From Clostridium sartagoforme (GTDB lineage Bacteria; Bacillota; Clostridia; Clostridiales; Clostridiaceae), in contig NZ_SRYR01000001.1 in the NCBI RefSeq assembly GCF_004794105.1, forward strand, positions 124,001 to 188,000: 64,000 nucleotides of DNA, in the 5' to 3' direction. The notes below the pieces were generated by a model, which saw only the letters and a list, made by a program, of their open reading frames with translations, was not told the DNA's origin and did not search any database. Within the stretch, counting starts at the first letter, position 1. Every line of letters begins with the position of its first letter. Positions 33,139 to 43,738 of the stretch are shown one piece after another. Made by a program: the position numbers and the translations under genes.

Positions 33139-36100
33139 ATGAACAGAAAGAGAATTATGGCACTTTTACTGACGTCATTATTAGTTACTAATTTAGGGAC
33201 TAATATGGTTATGGCTGATATTAATGATATAGAATATGTGAGGCAATATTCACAAATGTATGAATCAGAGCCTATTGCTGAAAAATTAGTAGCAAAATCG
33301 GAGATTACAGCAACAGCGACAAGTGCTCAATCAGGTGAAGGAGCAGATAAGGCTATTGATGGTAATACATCGACTTTATGGCATACTCCTTGGACTGGGG
33401 TAAATATAGCTGAAAATCCACAAAGTATAACCTTAAGTTTAGGAAAGGTTAGAAATGTATCATCAATTCACATAACACCAAGACAATCAGGAAGTAATGG
33501 AAAAATAAAAGATTATAAAGTTTATGCAGGTGATAATCTAATTGAAGAAGGAACTTGGAAAACTGATTTAGCTACAAAATATATAATTTTAAATGAGCCA
33601 ATAGAAACTGATAGTATAAGAGTAGAGGCGATTTCTACTATAGGAGATACAAACAATAAATATGCAAGTATAGCAGAAATAGATGTATATGAAGCTGATG
33701 AAGCACCTTCTAAATTTGCTTCAGCAGAAAATTTACAGATAAATAATGGCGTGGGCGGTGATTTATCTGACCATTTAGAAAAGGTTTTAAATAAAGAGGA
33801 AGGTACTGCAGTTATTAGATTTCAATCTACTAACTCAGGACTACAAAGTTTATTTAGTATAAGTAATAATACTAGAGCAAATGAGCATTTTCATGTATAT
33901 GTAAATGGAGGACAAGTAGGTTATGAATTAAGAAAGCAAAGTGGAAACGTTTCTACAGGTGTTATAAGTAAATCCTTAAATAAGGGTATAAATACTATTG
34001 CCTTTAGAGCTGAAAAGAATAGTGGATACTCAATATATTTAAATGGTGAGAAAATATTAAATAATAATGTGGATACAGCTAATTTCTTAGCTTCACTAGA
34101 GGGAGCTAATACATTTAAATTAGGTACAACTGATAGAAGTGCTGGCTCAAATGAGTATAATTTTACAGGTAAAATTGATTTCTTTGAATTTTATGATAGA
34201 CCTTTAGTAGATAGATATCTTACAGAAATAACAGGACAAACAGCTACACAAGCACTACCATTACCTGAAGGAGCTATTAAAACAGATCCAGTAGATGTAT
34301 TTACTCCAGGTGAGCTAGGATCTAATAACTTTAGAATACCATCATTATTCACTACAAAGGAAGGTACTTTAATAGCTGGAATAGATGCAAGAATAGGTGG
34401 AGGACATGATTCACCAAATAATATAGATAGTGGAGTTAAAAGAAGTACTGATAATGGGAAAACTTGGGATTCTGGACAAGTGGTATTAAACTATCCAGAT
34501 AATGCGTCAGGAATAGATACGGCAATATTACAAGATGAATCAACTGGTGAGATTTTTATGTTGGTAGATGCATTCCCACATGGGGGAGGTACATGGCAAG
34601 CACAAAGAGGTAGTGGTTTTTCTGATATAGAAGTGAATGGGGAAACTGTTAGAGCTATGAATTTAACACATACAAATGGAAGTAAGTATTATGCGATTCC
34701 AGGAGATGAAGGTTCAGAGTTTGGTAATGTTATAGACTCAGAAGGAAATCTTACTTCTTATAAAGTAGATGTAGAAAATAATTTATATAAATATAATGTA
34801 AAGATTGGTAATACTTTTGGAGCAAGCAGTGAGTTAAAAGCATACATGACTTCCTACTTAGCACTTGTTTCAAGTAAAGATGATGGAGTAACATGGAGCA
34901 AACCAAAAATAATTTCAGGTCAATTTAAGAAGGAGTGGATGAGTTTTCTTGGAACTGGACCAGGAAGAGGATATCAAATAAAAAATGGAGAGAATGCAGG
35001 TAGATTAATATTCCCTGTATACTCATTAAATAGAAATCAGAAGCAATCTAGTGCTGTTATATACAGTGATGACCAAGGGAACACTTGGGAAATTGGAGAA
35101 TCAGTAAATGATAATAGATTAGTTAATGGAATAACTATTCAAGGTGAAACATTTACTGGAGTATCAGGGGAGGAAATGACAGAAGCGCAAGTTGTTGAAA
35201 TGCCAAATGGAGAATTAAAAATGTTTATGAGAAATCCATCTAGAGGCAATCCAGCTGTTGCAACAAGTAAAGATGGTGGAGAAACTTGGGAAGATATAAT
35301 TGATTATGAATTAGACTTAAAAGAGCCTTACTGTCAATTAAGCGTAATAAATTATGAAGGAGAAATTGATGGGAAGCCAGCAGTAATTTTTGCAAATCCA
35401 AATTCAAGTACAAGAGCAGAAGGAACAGTGCAAATTGGATTAATAAATAATGTTGGAACAGAAGAAAATCCAGTTTGGGATTTTGAATGGAAATATAAGC
35501 AATTAGTTAAACCAGGTTATTATGCATATTCTTGCTTAAGTCAATTAGAAAATGGGAATATAGGACTATTCTATGAAGGTACTCCTACAGAAGAAATGTC
35601 ATTTACTGAAATGAATATTGAGTATTTAAAGGCAGATCTTTTAGCAGATGCTCCAGCAGCAATATTGAAATCAATTACAAGCATTGATAATGTTAAAAGA
35701 TATACTCCAGGAGATACATTTAATTTTAAGGTTACTTTTGATCAAACAGTTAGTCTTATTGGTGATAGAAATTTAACTCTTATAATTAATGGTAAGGAAG
35801 TATCGAGTAGTGCAACTAGAATTAGTGGAAATGAATATAAACTTACAGGTGTTTTACCAGAAGATATAGGTGTTGGTACACATAAAATATCAGTGAAAGC
35901 GAAGAGTGGGTTAGAAGTAATTAATTCTATTGGAAAGGTAATGGATTTATCTAATAATATTGAAACAGAATCTACAATTATAGTTGAAGATAAAGCAGTA
36001 GAAGAAAAGGTTAAGTTTACTTTAAATGGAGAAGAATCAATTAAAGCAGGAGAAAATTTAGATGTAAAATTAGCATTATCTGATATAGGAGAATCAGAAG

Positions 36101-37749
36101 AAGTCTTTGCTGTAGATGCTAACTTAACTTATGATGCAACAAAGTTTGAGTTAGGAGAAGGAAGTATTACGGCTATTGATGGGGAAAAGACTTCTGTTTC
36201 ATATAAAGAAATTGAGCCAGGGAAGGTTAGAATTATTATAGCTTCTTTAGGAACACCAATAGTATCTGCAGAGGAAATAGTTAATATAAGTTTAAAAGCT
36301 AAGGATACTATAGGTTTAACTGATATAGGAATATCAGGAACTTATGCTGATGGAATGGGTAGTAATAAGGAAATAGTAGCAAGTAGTATTTCTGTAGATA
36401 TAAAAGAAAATATAGTAGTAGATACTAGTAAGTTAGAAATTTTAATATCTGAAGGTGAGATGTTAGAAGAAGAAAGCTATACTCAAGGAACGTGGGCAAA
36501 CTTTATAGAAGCCTTTAATGGAGCGAAATTAGTAATTAATAAAGCTGATGTTACTCAAGAAGAGGTTGACACAGCAGCAAGTTTATTAGAAAAAGCAATT
36601 GCTGGTTTAGAAAGAGTTGAGCAAGAAAGTATATTTACTAAACATTTAGAAATTGCAATTGAAATGGCAGAAGATATAACAGAAGAAGATTTAACTGATG
36701 TTATTCCAGTTGTAAAAAAAGAGTTTAAGGAAGCTCTTATTGAAGCTAAAGATATTATGACTAAATTAGAAGCTGGAAATGATATTACCCAAGAAGTTGT
36801 AAATAAATCTTTTGATAGATTGGCTAAAGCAATGCATAGTTTAGAGTTTAAGGGAAATAAGACTGAGTTATTAGCATTAGTTGAAACCATTAAAGGATTA
36901 AATGCTAAAGACTTTACAAGAGAAAGCTTTAAAGTACTTCAAGATGTATTAAATAGCAAGGATGTACAAGATGTAATAAATGATGAAAATGCGTTAGAAG
37001 CAGATATTACAAAAGCTTATAATGCCTTATATGATGCATTTACTAAACTAGAGGTAGAATTAGTTAATAAGGATATGTTAAATAGTTTAATAGTTAAAAT
37101 TGAAAAGTTAACTGAAAATGAATATATACCGTCAACATGGGAAAATTTACAGGGAGTATTAGAAATATCTCGAGGTGTAACTGCTAATAATGAAGCAACT
37201 CAAGCAGAAGTTGATGAAGCATATTTTAACTTATTAAGAGCATATTTAGATTTAAGAATAAAACCAAGCAAAGATAAACTTGAAGATTTAATAAATAAAG
37301 CTGAACAATTAGATTCTAGTAAATATACTAAGTCAAGCTGGAAAGCTTTAGGTGGCGCAGTAAAATCAGCAAAATCTGTATTTAAAAATGAGGAAGCTAC
37401 AAAAGTGCAAATAGAAGAGGCTGAAAAAGGAATAGAAATTGCTATCGCTAATCTTGAACCTAAAGAAATTGCAAGCTCTGGTAATAATGGAATTGGAGAA
37501 GACAATGATAACGGTAGTGGAACTGGAGATAACAACAATAACGGTAGCGGAAATGGAAGTAATAATGGCAATAATAGCGGTGAAACTGGAAGTAATAATG
37601 GAAATAAGGGTAGTGGAACTGGAAGTTTAGGACATAATCAAAAATTACCTAATACTGGTGGTGTTCCTTCTGCAGCAATTGGATTATTTGGTACAGTATT
37701 AGCTTTAGTTGGTGGATTTTTTGTTAAAAAGAAGGATGGTCATCAATAA
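33139..37749 (+). CDS. Cell-wall-anchored exo-alpha-sialidase, NanJ-like
   Basis: 1536 residues. Order: signal peptide (1-26); F5/8C-type CBM32 (~50-186); sialic-acid-binding CBM40 (~195-368); GH33 catalytic domain (~385-845) with FRIP at 398-401, four Asp boxes (STDNGKTW at 436, SKDDGVTW, SDDQGNTW, SKDGGETW), the Glu of TEAQVVEMPNG and the nucleophile Tyr in GYYAYSCLSQLENG; an Ig-like linker; a cohesin-like domain (~958-1088); five FIVAR-type helical repeats (~1096-1439); a Gly/Asn-rich spacer; and sortase signal LPNTG at 1503-1507 with hydrophobic tail and KKKDGHQ. It releases sialic acid from host glycans. The modules resemble Clostridium perfringens NanJ, with surface anchoring. ATG 33139 has TAGGGGGAAAA upstream. 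Confidence 0.93.
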   Translation: MNRKRIMALLLTSLLVTNLGTNMVMADINDIEYVRQYSQMYESEPIAEKLVAKSEITATATSAQSGEGADKAIDGNTSTLWHTPWTGVNIAENPQSITLSLGKVRNVSSIHITPRQSGSNGKIKDYKVYAGDNLIEEGTWKTDLATKYIILNEPIETDSIRVEAISTIGDTNNKYASIAEIDVYEADEAPSKFASAENLQINNGVGGDLSDHLEKVLNKEEGTAVIRFQSTNSGLQSLFSISNNTRANEHFHVYVNGGQVGYELRKQSGNVSTGVISKSLNKGINTIAFRAEKNSGYSIYLNGEKILNNNVDTANFLASLEGANTFKLGTTDRSAGSNEYNFTGKIDFFEFYDRPLVDRYLTEITGQTATQALPLPEGAIKTDPVDVFTPGELGSNNFRIPSLFTTKEGTLIAGIDARIGGGHDSPNNIDSGVKRSTDNGKTWDSGQVVLNYPDNASGIDTAILQDESTGEIFMLVDAFPHGGGTWQAQRGSGFSDIEVNGETVRAMNLTHTNGSKYYAIPGDEGSEFGNVIDSEGNLTSYKVDVENNLYKYNVKIGNTFGASSELKAYMTSYLALVSSKDDGVTWSKPKIISGQFKKEWMSFLGTGPGRGYQIKNGENAGRLIFPVYSLNRNQKQSSAVIYSDDQGNTWEIGESVNDNRLVNGITIQGETFTGVSGEEMTEAQVVEMPNGELKMFMRNPSRGNPAVATSKDGGETWEDIIDYELDLKEPYCQLSVINYEGEIDGKPAVIFANPNSSTRAEGTVQIGLINNVGTEENPVWDFEWKYKQLVKPGYYAYSCLSQLENGNIGLFYEGTPTEEMSFTEMNIEYLKADLLADAPAAILKSITSIDNVKRYTPGDTFNFKVTFDQTVSLIGDRNLTLIINGKEVSSSATRISGNEYKLTGVLPEDIGVGTHKISVKAKSGLEVINSIGKVMDLSNNIETESTIIVEDKAVEEKVKFTLNGEESIKAGENLDVKLALSDIGESEEVFAVDANLTYDATKFELGEGSITAIDGEKTSVSYKEIEPGKVRIIIASLGTPIVSAEEIVNISLKAKDTIGLTDIGISGTYADGMGSNKEIVASSISVDIKENIVVDTSKLEILISEGEMLEEESYTQGTWANFIEAFNGAKLVINKADVTQEEVDTAASLLEKAIAGLERVEQESIFTKHLEIAIEMAEDITEEDLTDVIPVVKKEFKEALIEAKDIMTKLEAGNDITQEVVNKSFDRLAKAMHSLEFKGNKTELLALVETIKGLNAKDFTRESFKVLQDVLNSKDVQDVINDENALEADITKAYNALYDAFTKLEVELVNKDMLNSLIVKIEKLTENEYIPSTWENLQGVLEISRGVTANNEATQAEVDEAYFNLLRAYLDLRIKPSKDKLEDLINKAEQLDSSKYTKSSWKALGGAVKSAKSVFKNEEATKVQIEEAEKGIEIAIANLEPKEIASSGNNGIGEDNDNGSGTGDNNNNGSGNGSNNGNNSGETGSNNGNKGSGTGSLGHNQKLPNTGGVPSAAIGLFGTVLALVGGFFVKKKDGHQ

Positions 37750-37846
37750 GAGATAGCTATTAGTTATATAAATTGATATGGTTATTTAGGAATATGAATT
37801 TAAGAATTAAAAATTAATAAAAAACTTTTAAAGAAGTTCTAAATTT

Positions 37847-37897
37847 AAAACTTGTAATGGGGCTGTTCTTAAACAGTCCCATAATATAAAAGTTTTA
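37847..37897 (+). terminator. Hairpin after the sialidase gene
   Basis: GGGGCTGTT (37859-37867) / AACAGTCCC (37872-37880), with outer AAAACTT / AAGTTTT pairs. The T-run is weak, so termination is probable rather than certain. Confidence 0.6.
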
Positions 37898-37959
37898 ACT
37901 TCTAATAAAACGGAGTTTTTTATCAAATTGATATTATGAAATATTCATAATGTAATTAG

Positions 37960-38698
37960 ATCTGACAAATTTATTGATATAAGTAGCGATGTAGAGTAGA
38001 TAAAGAATTTAGATAATGGAACAGTTGCAATTAAATTTAAAACAAGTCTGTAAATCAAAATAATACGCTATTTTCAATATCTGATAAAAATTCTACGAAT
38101 AGTTACTTTGAGGTAAAGTTATTAAATGGTCAAATTAGATTAGAAACAAAAGATAATGGAAGTAATATGATGTCATATACAGCTCAAAATAAAAATTTCG
38201 CTAATGGAAAATAGCATACTCTATGTAGATGGAGAAATATCTTATGTTGAAGTATATGATAAAGCTTTAAGTGATGATGAAATAAATAGTATAAGTGAAA
38301 AAGTAGATAGTAATAGTGATTTTACAGAAATAAGAACTAAGGCTCTTCAAGATGGTGTAGCAAATTCGTGGGTTTTAATTGGTGATAATTCTACCAGTGG
38401 AAATGGTGTTACTTATGGATATAAGAACTATGTAGAGTACTTTGAAGAAAGAGTTCGTTGGGAGTTAATAGGAAGTCCAATGATAAATAGAGAAAGATAT
38501 GTTATTAATTCTGGAGTTGATGGATCAGATTCAGAAAGTATAAATACAAATTTTGATAAGTGGGTAGCTGAATTTGATCCAGAAATAGTCTCTATAATGA
38601 TAGGTGGAAATGAAAAGGGGACTGCCGAAGAATTTGAAGCTAATTTAAAAGAAATAATTGAAAAATCTAGAGAGATTAATATGCTACTGAAAAAGTGA
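37960..38698 (+). pseudogene. Decayed CBM40-SGNH esterase (sialate esterase-like)
   Basis: Translation from ~37960 gives a CBM40-like segment (KFIDISSDVE-stop-IKNLDNGTVAIKFKTS), then a frame change near 38050, then NTLFSISDKNSTNSYFEVKL... to a second in-frame stop at 38212, then another frame (from 38204) continuing HTLYVDGEISYVEVYDKAL and an SGNH-hydrolase N-terminal half: VLIGDNST, GYKNYVEYFEERVRWEL, INSGVDGS, SIMIGGNE. The catalytic GDS Ser is replaced by Asn and the C-terminal half with the D-x-x-H block is missing. It was probably a secreted sialic-acid or carbohydrate esterase acting beside the sialidase. Confidence 0.75.
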
Positions 38699-38729
38699 AG
38701 TTTTTCAATTAATATTTTATTTAAAAGCA

Positions 38730-38772
38730 AAAAAGAGATAATAAAGCTAAAGCAGTTTTATTATCTCTTTTA
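38730..38772. terminator. Convergent terminator (esterase relic / potD)
   Basis: AAAAGAGATAATAAA pairs with TTTATTATCTCTTTT around a ~12-base loop; A and T runs on both sides allow it to act in both directions. Confidence 0.85.
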
Positions 38773-38798
38773 TAATATATAACTATATTTTTAATGTA

Positions 38799-39860
38799 CT
38801 AATTTATTTTAACTTTCAGCCAAGCATCATCATAAAGTTTAATTTTATTTCCTAAATCTATAAAGATTTCACATTTATCTAAAATTTCTTCTGCTGGATA
38901 TACTGTTTCATCTTCTTGAGTTTCCTCATCTAATAATTCATATGCGCCCATATTTGGAGTAGCATATCCAATATAATCTACATTTTCAGCAGCATTTTCA
39001 GGCTCTGATAAGAAGTTTATAAATTCTTCAGCTTCAGTTTTATGCTTAGCGCCTTTAGGGATTACCATAACGTCAAACCATTTATTAGAACCTTCTTTAG
39101 GAACTACATATTGTAAGTTTAAATCAGGAGCTTCCTCTTGAATATAGATTGCATCTCCAGAATAAACTGTAGCAAATATTGCTTCGCCATTTATCATCTT
39201 ATCTTTTACTTCATCCATTACATAAGATTGAACTAGAGGTTTTTGTTTAATTAGTTCATTAACAGCTTCATCTAACTCTTCTTGATTTGTAGAATTTAAT
39301 GAATATCCAAGTCTAGTTAGTGAAATTGCAAGAGTGTCTCTAATAGAATCAAACATAAAGATCTCACCTTTATATTTTTCATCCCATAAAGCATCCCAGC
39401 TATCAATTTCACCATCAACTCTATCTGCATCATATATTATACCAATTGTTCCCCACATATAAGGAATAGAGTATTCGTTGCTAGGATCGTAAGAAAGATT
39501 TTTAAAATCTTCTCCAATATATTTAAAGTTAGGTATATTATTAAAATCTATTTTTTCTAGCATATCTTCTTTAATCATTTTTTCTACCATGTAGTCAGAA
39601 GGGAAGATTAAGTCATAGGTACCAGGGCTATTTTTAACTTTTTGATACATTATTTCGTTAGACTCATAAGTATTGTATATTACATCAATACCAGTTTCTT
39701 TTTCGAACTTTGAAATTAAGTCTTCATTAATATAGTCACCATAGTTAAAAACATTTAATACTCTTTTACCATTTTCTTCGTTATTACCACATCCTACAAA
39801 AAGAGAGGTAGTTAATGCTAAAGAAGATACAACAGCCAGTAATCTTTTAAGCTTTTTCAA
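38799..39860 (-). CDS. potD: Spermidine/putrescine-binding lipoprotein
   Basis: 353 residues. Lipoprotein signal MKKLKRLLAVVSSLALTTSL then LFVGC with Cys24 as the lipidated residue. The mature part begins NVFNYGDYINEDLISKFEKE, typical of PotD/PotF. I chose TTG 39860, preceded by AAGGGGTGATAAAG, over an upstream start at 39899 that would delay the signal peptide. It overlaps the end of potC by 14 bases. It is the last gene of the pot operon and delivers polyamines to PotABC. Confidence 0.92.
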   Translation of the reverse strand: MKKLKRLLAVVSSLALTTSLFVGCGNNEENGKRVLNVFNYGDYINEDLISKFEKETGIDVIYNTYESNEIMYQKVKNSPGTYDLIFPSDYMVEKMIKEDMLEKIDFNNIPNFKYIGEDFKNLSYDPSNEYSIPYMWGTIGIIYDADRVDGEIDSWDALWDEKYKGEIFMFDSIRDTLAISLTRLGYSLNSTNQEELDEAVNELIKQKPLVQSYVMDEVKDKMINGEAIFATVYSGDAIYIQEEAPDLNLQYVVPKEGSNKWFDVMVIPKGAKHKTEAEEFINFLSEPENAAENVDYIGYATPNMGAYELLDEETQEDETVYPAEEILDKCEIFIDLGNKIKLYDDAWLKVKIN

Positions 39861-40659
39861 CTTTATCACCCCTTGATGTAAATTCTTTTCTATTTGCAAT
39901 TAATAAAAGTGTTAATACTGTTACAAACATTAGAGTTGAAAGAGCATTAATTTCAGGCTTAATTCCTCTTCTAGCCATAGCAAATATTTCTATAGAAAGG
40001 TTAGTAACTCCTGGACCTGCTGTGAAGAAGCTTATAACAAAATCATCTATAGACATTGTAAATGCCATAAGCATACCTGCAAAGATACCAGGGCTAATTT
40101 GAGGTAATATTATCTTTCTTAAAGTATATGAAGGTGTTGCTCCTAAGTCTAAGGCAGCATCTTCTATATTCTCAGGTAATTGTCTAAGTTTTGGTAATAC
40201 TGCAAGTATAACATAAGGGATGTTAAATGTTATATGTGCTAGAAGCATAGTAGTAAAACCAAAATCTAATTTAGTAAGAGGTCTTAAGAAGATAAATAAA
40301 CTCATTAAGGCAATCCCTGTTACTATATCAGGGTTTAGCACTGGTAAATAATTTATATTTAATAATAGTGCCTTTTTTGGACCTCTCATTTTATTAATTC
40401 CAATTGCAGCAAGTGTACCTATTACAGTTGCAACTAATGATGAAATAACTGCAATTACTACTGTATAAAATAGTGCTTGCATAATAGTTTCATTTTGGAA
40501 AAGTTGTTTATACCACTTTAAAGTAAAGCCTGACCAACTTCCCATAGTCTTAGAATCATTAAATGAAAAGATTATTAAGGCAGCAATAGGTAAATATAAG
40601 AAAATAAATATTAATACTAAATAAAATTTCTTAATGAAATTTTCAAAACCTTTTACCAT
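39847..40659 (-). CDS. potC: Spermidine/putrescine ABC transporter permease PotC
   Basis: 270 residues, six membrane helices. The EAA loop 'IEDAALDLGATPSYTLRKIILPQI' contacts the ATPase. The start ATG lies inside the last codons of potB (7-base overlap), with GGAAGGAGGCGG upstream, so the two are translationally coupled. Confidence 0.92.
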   Translation of the reverse strand: MVKGFENFIKKFYLVLIFIFLYLPIAALIIFSFNDSKTMGSWSGFTLKWYKQLFQNETIMQALFYTVVIAVISSLVATVIGTLAAIGINKMRGPKKALLLNINYLPVLNPDIVTGIALMSLFIFLRPLTKLDFGFTTMLLAHITFNIPYVILAVLPKLRQLPENIEDAALDLGATPSYTLRKIILPQISPGIFAGMLMAFTMSIDDFVISFFTAGPGVTNLSIEIFAMARRGIKPEINALSTLMFVTVLTLLLIANRKEFTSRGDKVEKA

Positions 40660-41495
40660 AATTGTCCGCCTCCTTCCTTAGAATCTGATTTATCAAACAT
40701 ATTCATAATAGCCATACAAACTAATATAATTACCATCATAAAGATAGATATAGATGAACCGAAGTTCCAATCACCCATCATTGTAAATTGTTGTTCAATT
40801 AAGTTACCTAAAAGCATGTATTGACCACCACCTAGTAATCTAGAAATTACAAAGGTAGATACAGCTGGCATGAATACCATAGTTATTCCTGATATTACTC
40901 CAGGCATACTTAGAGGTAAAGTTATTTTTCTAAATATCTGCATTCTGCTTGCACCTAGGTCAGCAGCAGCATTTAGTAAGTCATTATCTATTTTAGTTAA
41001 AACAGTATATATTGGTAAAACCATAAAAGGTAAGAAGTTATATATCATACCTAAAATAACTGCACCATCATTATATAAAAAGTTAAATGGTCCAAGTCCT
41101 ATTTGTGAAAGCATGTTATTAATGAATCCGTTCTTACCTAGAATAGGTAACCAAGCATAAGTTCTTAAAAGGAAGTTCATCCACATAGGAACTATAAATA
41201 ACATAATTAATATATTTCCTTTAGATGGTTTCATTTTAGAAATTATATATGCAACAGGATAGCCTAAAATTAAGCACCAAAAAGTTGATAATAATGCAAG
41301 TTCTAAACTTCGTCCAAATACTTTAATATATTGAGGTTGAAGTAATCTAGTAAAGTTTTCTATTGAAAAACTATACCCTCCATCAGGGTTAGCTATTGTA
41401 AAGCCAAAAAATAATACTATTAATAAAGGAATTACTATGAATAAACCGCTCCAAAATATAAATGGATAAGCTGATAGACTTTTTCTATTTTTCAT
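40653..41495 (-). CDS. potB: Spermidine/putrescine ABC transporter permease PotB
   Basis: 280 residues, six membrane helices, EAA loop 'LLNAAADLGASRMQIFRKITLPL'. Its start overlaps the potA stop in a TAATG arrangement. With PotC it forms the membrane channel of the polyamine importer. Confidence 0.92.
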   Translation of the reverse strand: MKNRKSLSAYPFIFWSGLFIVIPLLIVLFFGFTIANPDGGYSFSIENFTRLLQPQYIKVFGRSLELALLSTFWCLILGYPVAYIISKMKPSKGNILIMLFIVPMWMNFLLRTYAWLPILGKNGFINNMLSQIGLGPFNFLYNDGAVILGMIYNFLPFMVLPIYTVLTKIDNDLLNAAADLGASRMQIFRKITLPLSMPGVISGITMVFMPAVSTFVISRLLGGGQYMLLGNLIEQQFTMMGDWNFGSSISIFMMVIILVCMAIMNMFDKSDSKEGGGQLW

Positions 41496-42538
41496 TATTG
41501 AGAAACCTTTCTCATAATATGAATATCTTCTGGATAAATATCTAATCCTACTTCAGAATTAACTTCAGCAAACTTAGTATTGTGAATTATCCAAGTTTTA
41601 TTTTCTTCTTCAACTTCCATTTCATAGTGAACTCCCTTAAATATAATTGACTTTACGATTCCTTTAAGCATTCCATCATTTGAATCAACTATTTTAATAT
41701 CTTCTGGTCTTACAACTACATCTATTAATTCATCCTTATTAAATCCTTTATCTACACAATCAAATATTGTATTACAGAATTTAACCTTATAATCTTCAAG
41801 CATTACTCCATCTAATATATTACTTTCTCCAATAAAGTCTGCAACGAATGCATTAGAAGGTTCATTATATATATCTTCAGGAGATCCCATTTGTTGAATC
41901 TTTCCTTTATTCATAACTATAATTGTATCTGACATTGTTAATGCTTCTTCTTGATCATGAGTTACGAAGATAAAGGTAATTCCTAATCTTTGTTGAATTC
42001 TTTTAAGTTCCAATTGCATTTCTTTTCTAAGCTTTAAATCTAGTGCACCAAGAGGTTCATCTAATAAAAGAACTTCTGGCTCATTAATTAGTGCTCTTGC
42101 AATAGCAACTCTTTGTTGCTGACCACCACTTAAAGATTCTATTTTTCTTTTTTCAAAGCCACTTAAAGATACTAGTTTTAGCATTTCTTTAACTTTTGAA
42201 TCTATTTCATCCTTAGGAGTTTTCTTAATTTTTAAACCAAAAGCTATATTTTCATATACATTCATATGAGGGAATAAAGCATATTTTTGGAATACGGTGT
42301 TTACTGGTCTCTTATATGGAGGTAATGTGGATATATCCTTACCATTAAATAGAACTTCACCATTATCAGCCTCTTCAAAGCCTGCAATGATTTTAAGTGT
42401 AGTAGTTTTTCCACATCCGCTTGGACCAAGTAATGTTAAAAATTCATTTTTTCTTATTTTTAAAGAAAGATCATCTAAAACACAGTTATCTTCAAAAGTT
42501 TTAGAGATTCCCTTTATTTCAATTATATTTTGTTCCAA
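41495..42538 (-). CDS. potA: Spermidine/putrescine ABC transporter ATPase
   Basis: 347 residues. Walker [11 protein letters not shown]-loop, signature [15 protein letters not shown], Walker B '[13 protein letters not shown]', and the switch His in [14 protein letters not shown]. The C-terminal TOBE/regulatory domain ('[14 protein letters not shown]') follows. I prefer TTG 42538, placed 6 bases after AGAGGTG; the in-frame GTG at 42547 would overlap that ribosome site. Confidence 0.92.
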   Translation of the reverse strand: MEQNIIEIKGISKTFEDNCVLDDLSLKIRKNEFLTLLGPSGCGKTTTLKIIAGFEEADNGEVLFNGKDISTLPPYKRPVNTVFQKYALFPHMNVYENIAFGLKIKKTPKDEIDSKVKEMLKLVSLSGFEKRKIESLSGGQQQRVAIARALINEPEVLLLDEPLGALDLKLRKEMQLELKRIQQRLGITFIFVTHDQEEALTMSDTIIVMNKGKIQQMGSPEDIYNEPSNAFVADFIGESNILDGVMLEDYKVKFCNTIFDCVDKGFNKDELIDVVVRPEDIKIVDSNDGMLKGIVKSIIFKGVHYEMEVEEENKTWIIHNTKFAEVNSEVGLDIYPEDIHIMRKVSQ

Positions 42539-42560
42539 AATAAACACCTCTTTCTATAGA

Positions 42561-43100
42561 TTAAAATGATGGTGGAGTACTAATCCATATTACCTTTGCT
42601 TGGGTTTTACCAGCATTAGATATATAGTGATTAGCTCTAGGCTTAAAATAAAAGCTTTCACCTTTTTTCACCTTAAATTTCTTTTTACCTAAATGTAATA
42701 TTATAGTTCCCGATAATACAAAACCAAATTCTTCACCCTCATGTGGTTCTTCTTCCACATATTGCCCTTGAGGTTCTAAAGTTATCATTATTGGTTCCAT
42801 TTCGTTCTTTTGTGCATTAGGTATTAGCCACATTAATTTATATTTTAACTCTTCGTTTTCCGTTTCAAACATATCTTCATAAGTAAAAGCAACTTTTTCC
42901 TCAGTAGCATCACTAAAGAACTCTGTTAAGTTAGTTCCTAGAATTTCTAAAATATCAATTAATGTTGCTATTGATGGAGAAGTTAAATCATTTTCTACTT
43001 GTGATATAAAACCCTTAGATAATTCACATCTATTTGCAAGCTCTTCTTGAGTTAATTGCTTTTCTATGCGCAATCTGCGTATTTTCTCACCGATTTCCAT
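42561..43100 (-). CDS. HTH-cupin regulator of the polyamine operon
   Basis: 179 residues. XRE-type helix-turn-helix (~5-60, 'LTQEELANRCELSKGFISQV') fused to a C-terminal cupin ('EPHEGEEFGFVLSGTIILHLG...VKKGESFYF'). HTH-cupin proteins such as PuuR respond to small ligands, here most likely polyamines. It is 22 bases upstream of potA on the same strand, so it probably autoregulates the whole potABCD operon. Confidence 0.88.
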   Translation of the reverse strand: MEIGEKIRRLRIEKQLTQEELANRCELSKGFISQVENDLTSPSIATLIDILEILGTNLTEFFSDATEEKVAFTYEDMFETENEELKYKLMWLIPNAQKNEMEPIMITLEPQGQYVEEEPHEGEEFGFVLSGTIILHLGKKKFKVKKGESFYFKPRANHYISNAGKTQAKVIWISTPPSF

Positions 43101-43738
43101 AATATACCTCCATCTGTTATAAACTTATAAGTTCTAATTAATATCCTACATTAACCTTCATTATATTCTATTTTAATGAGATTTATGTAAGGCTAGTACT
43201 TTAGTAACCTATATATAAATTAAAATTATATGATTTCAATTCTTTATATTTTTACTTAAGCAAGATTATTAATTTATAATTTTATAAATTAAATAGTATA
43301 AAGATAATTAATTGAAACATATATACTAAACCTTAGGTTTAAAATTACTAAACAAACAAGGTATATTATAATTACTTATTGGGAATAAATCAACATTTTT
43401 TTGGAAAAATATAAAAAAAATTATTCTTCGTAAGCATTGATATTATTAAGATAGAGGAGTTTTTAATAAAAAAGGTTTAATAAAACAACACTTAAAGTTT
43501 AGTAATACTAAATTTTTATTTGAAGTAAAAATTTATGGTAAAAAATGAAATATATTTGAAGCAAGATGAATTCTTAAGTCTATGAAAAAGAGTACTTATA
43601 TATTAATTAGTATTATTAAGCAAATAATAATTTTTTATATTTATAGAATGTTTGTGCTAATTTCTTGATTATAGGTATAATTTATGAGATATTTAATTAT
43701 AGTTAATTATTTAAGATATAAGCTGTGGGTGATATAAA
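43101..43738. other. Long AT-rich intergenic region upstream of the pot operon
   Basis: 638 bases with no supported gene. It holds foldback F2, and a TTTAGTAATACTAAA near-palindrome (43499-43513) that recurs partly as AAATTACTAAAC at ~43343; these could be operators for the divergent genes. No tRNA or riboswitch motif is seen. Confidence 0.5.
43225..43326. repeat. TATATGATTTCAATT foldback, copy F2
   Basis: ATTATATGATTTCAATT on the left and AATTGAAACATATATA on the right are complementary, and the TTATAATTTTATAA centre is also present in F1 (13253-13349). It is more decayed than F1. Confidence 0.5.

Noticed and set aside
36555-37571. Antisense and alternate frames inside the sialidase repeats
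   Set aside because: They are shadows of the biased FIVAR and Gly/Asn-rich coding sequence.
43101-43738. A hidden gene or riboswitch in the long spacer
   Set aside because: No frame with a ribosome site and no conserved aptamer motif on either strand; only a foldback and a possible operator palindrome.
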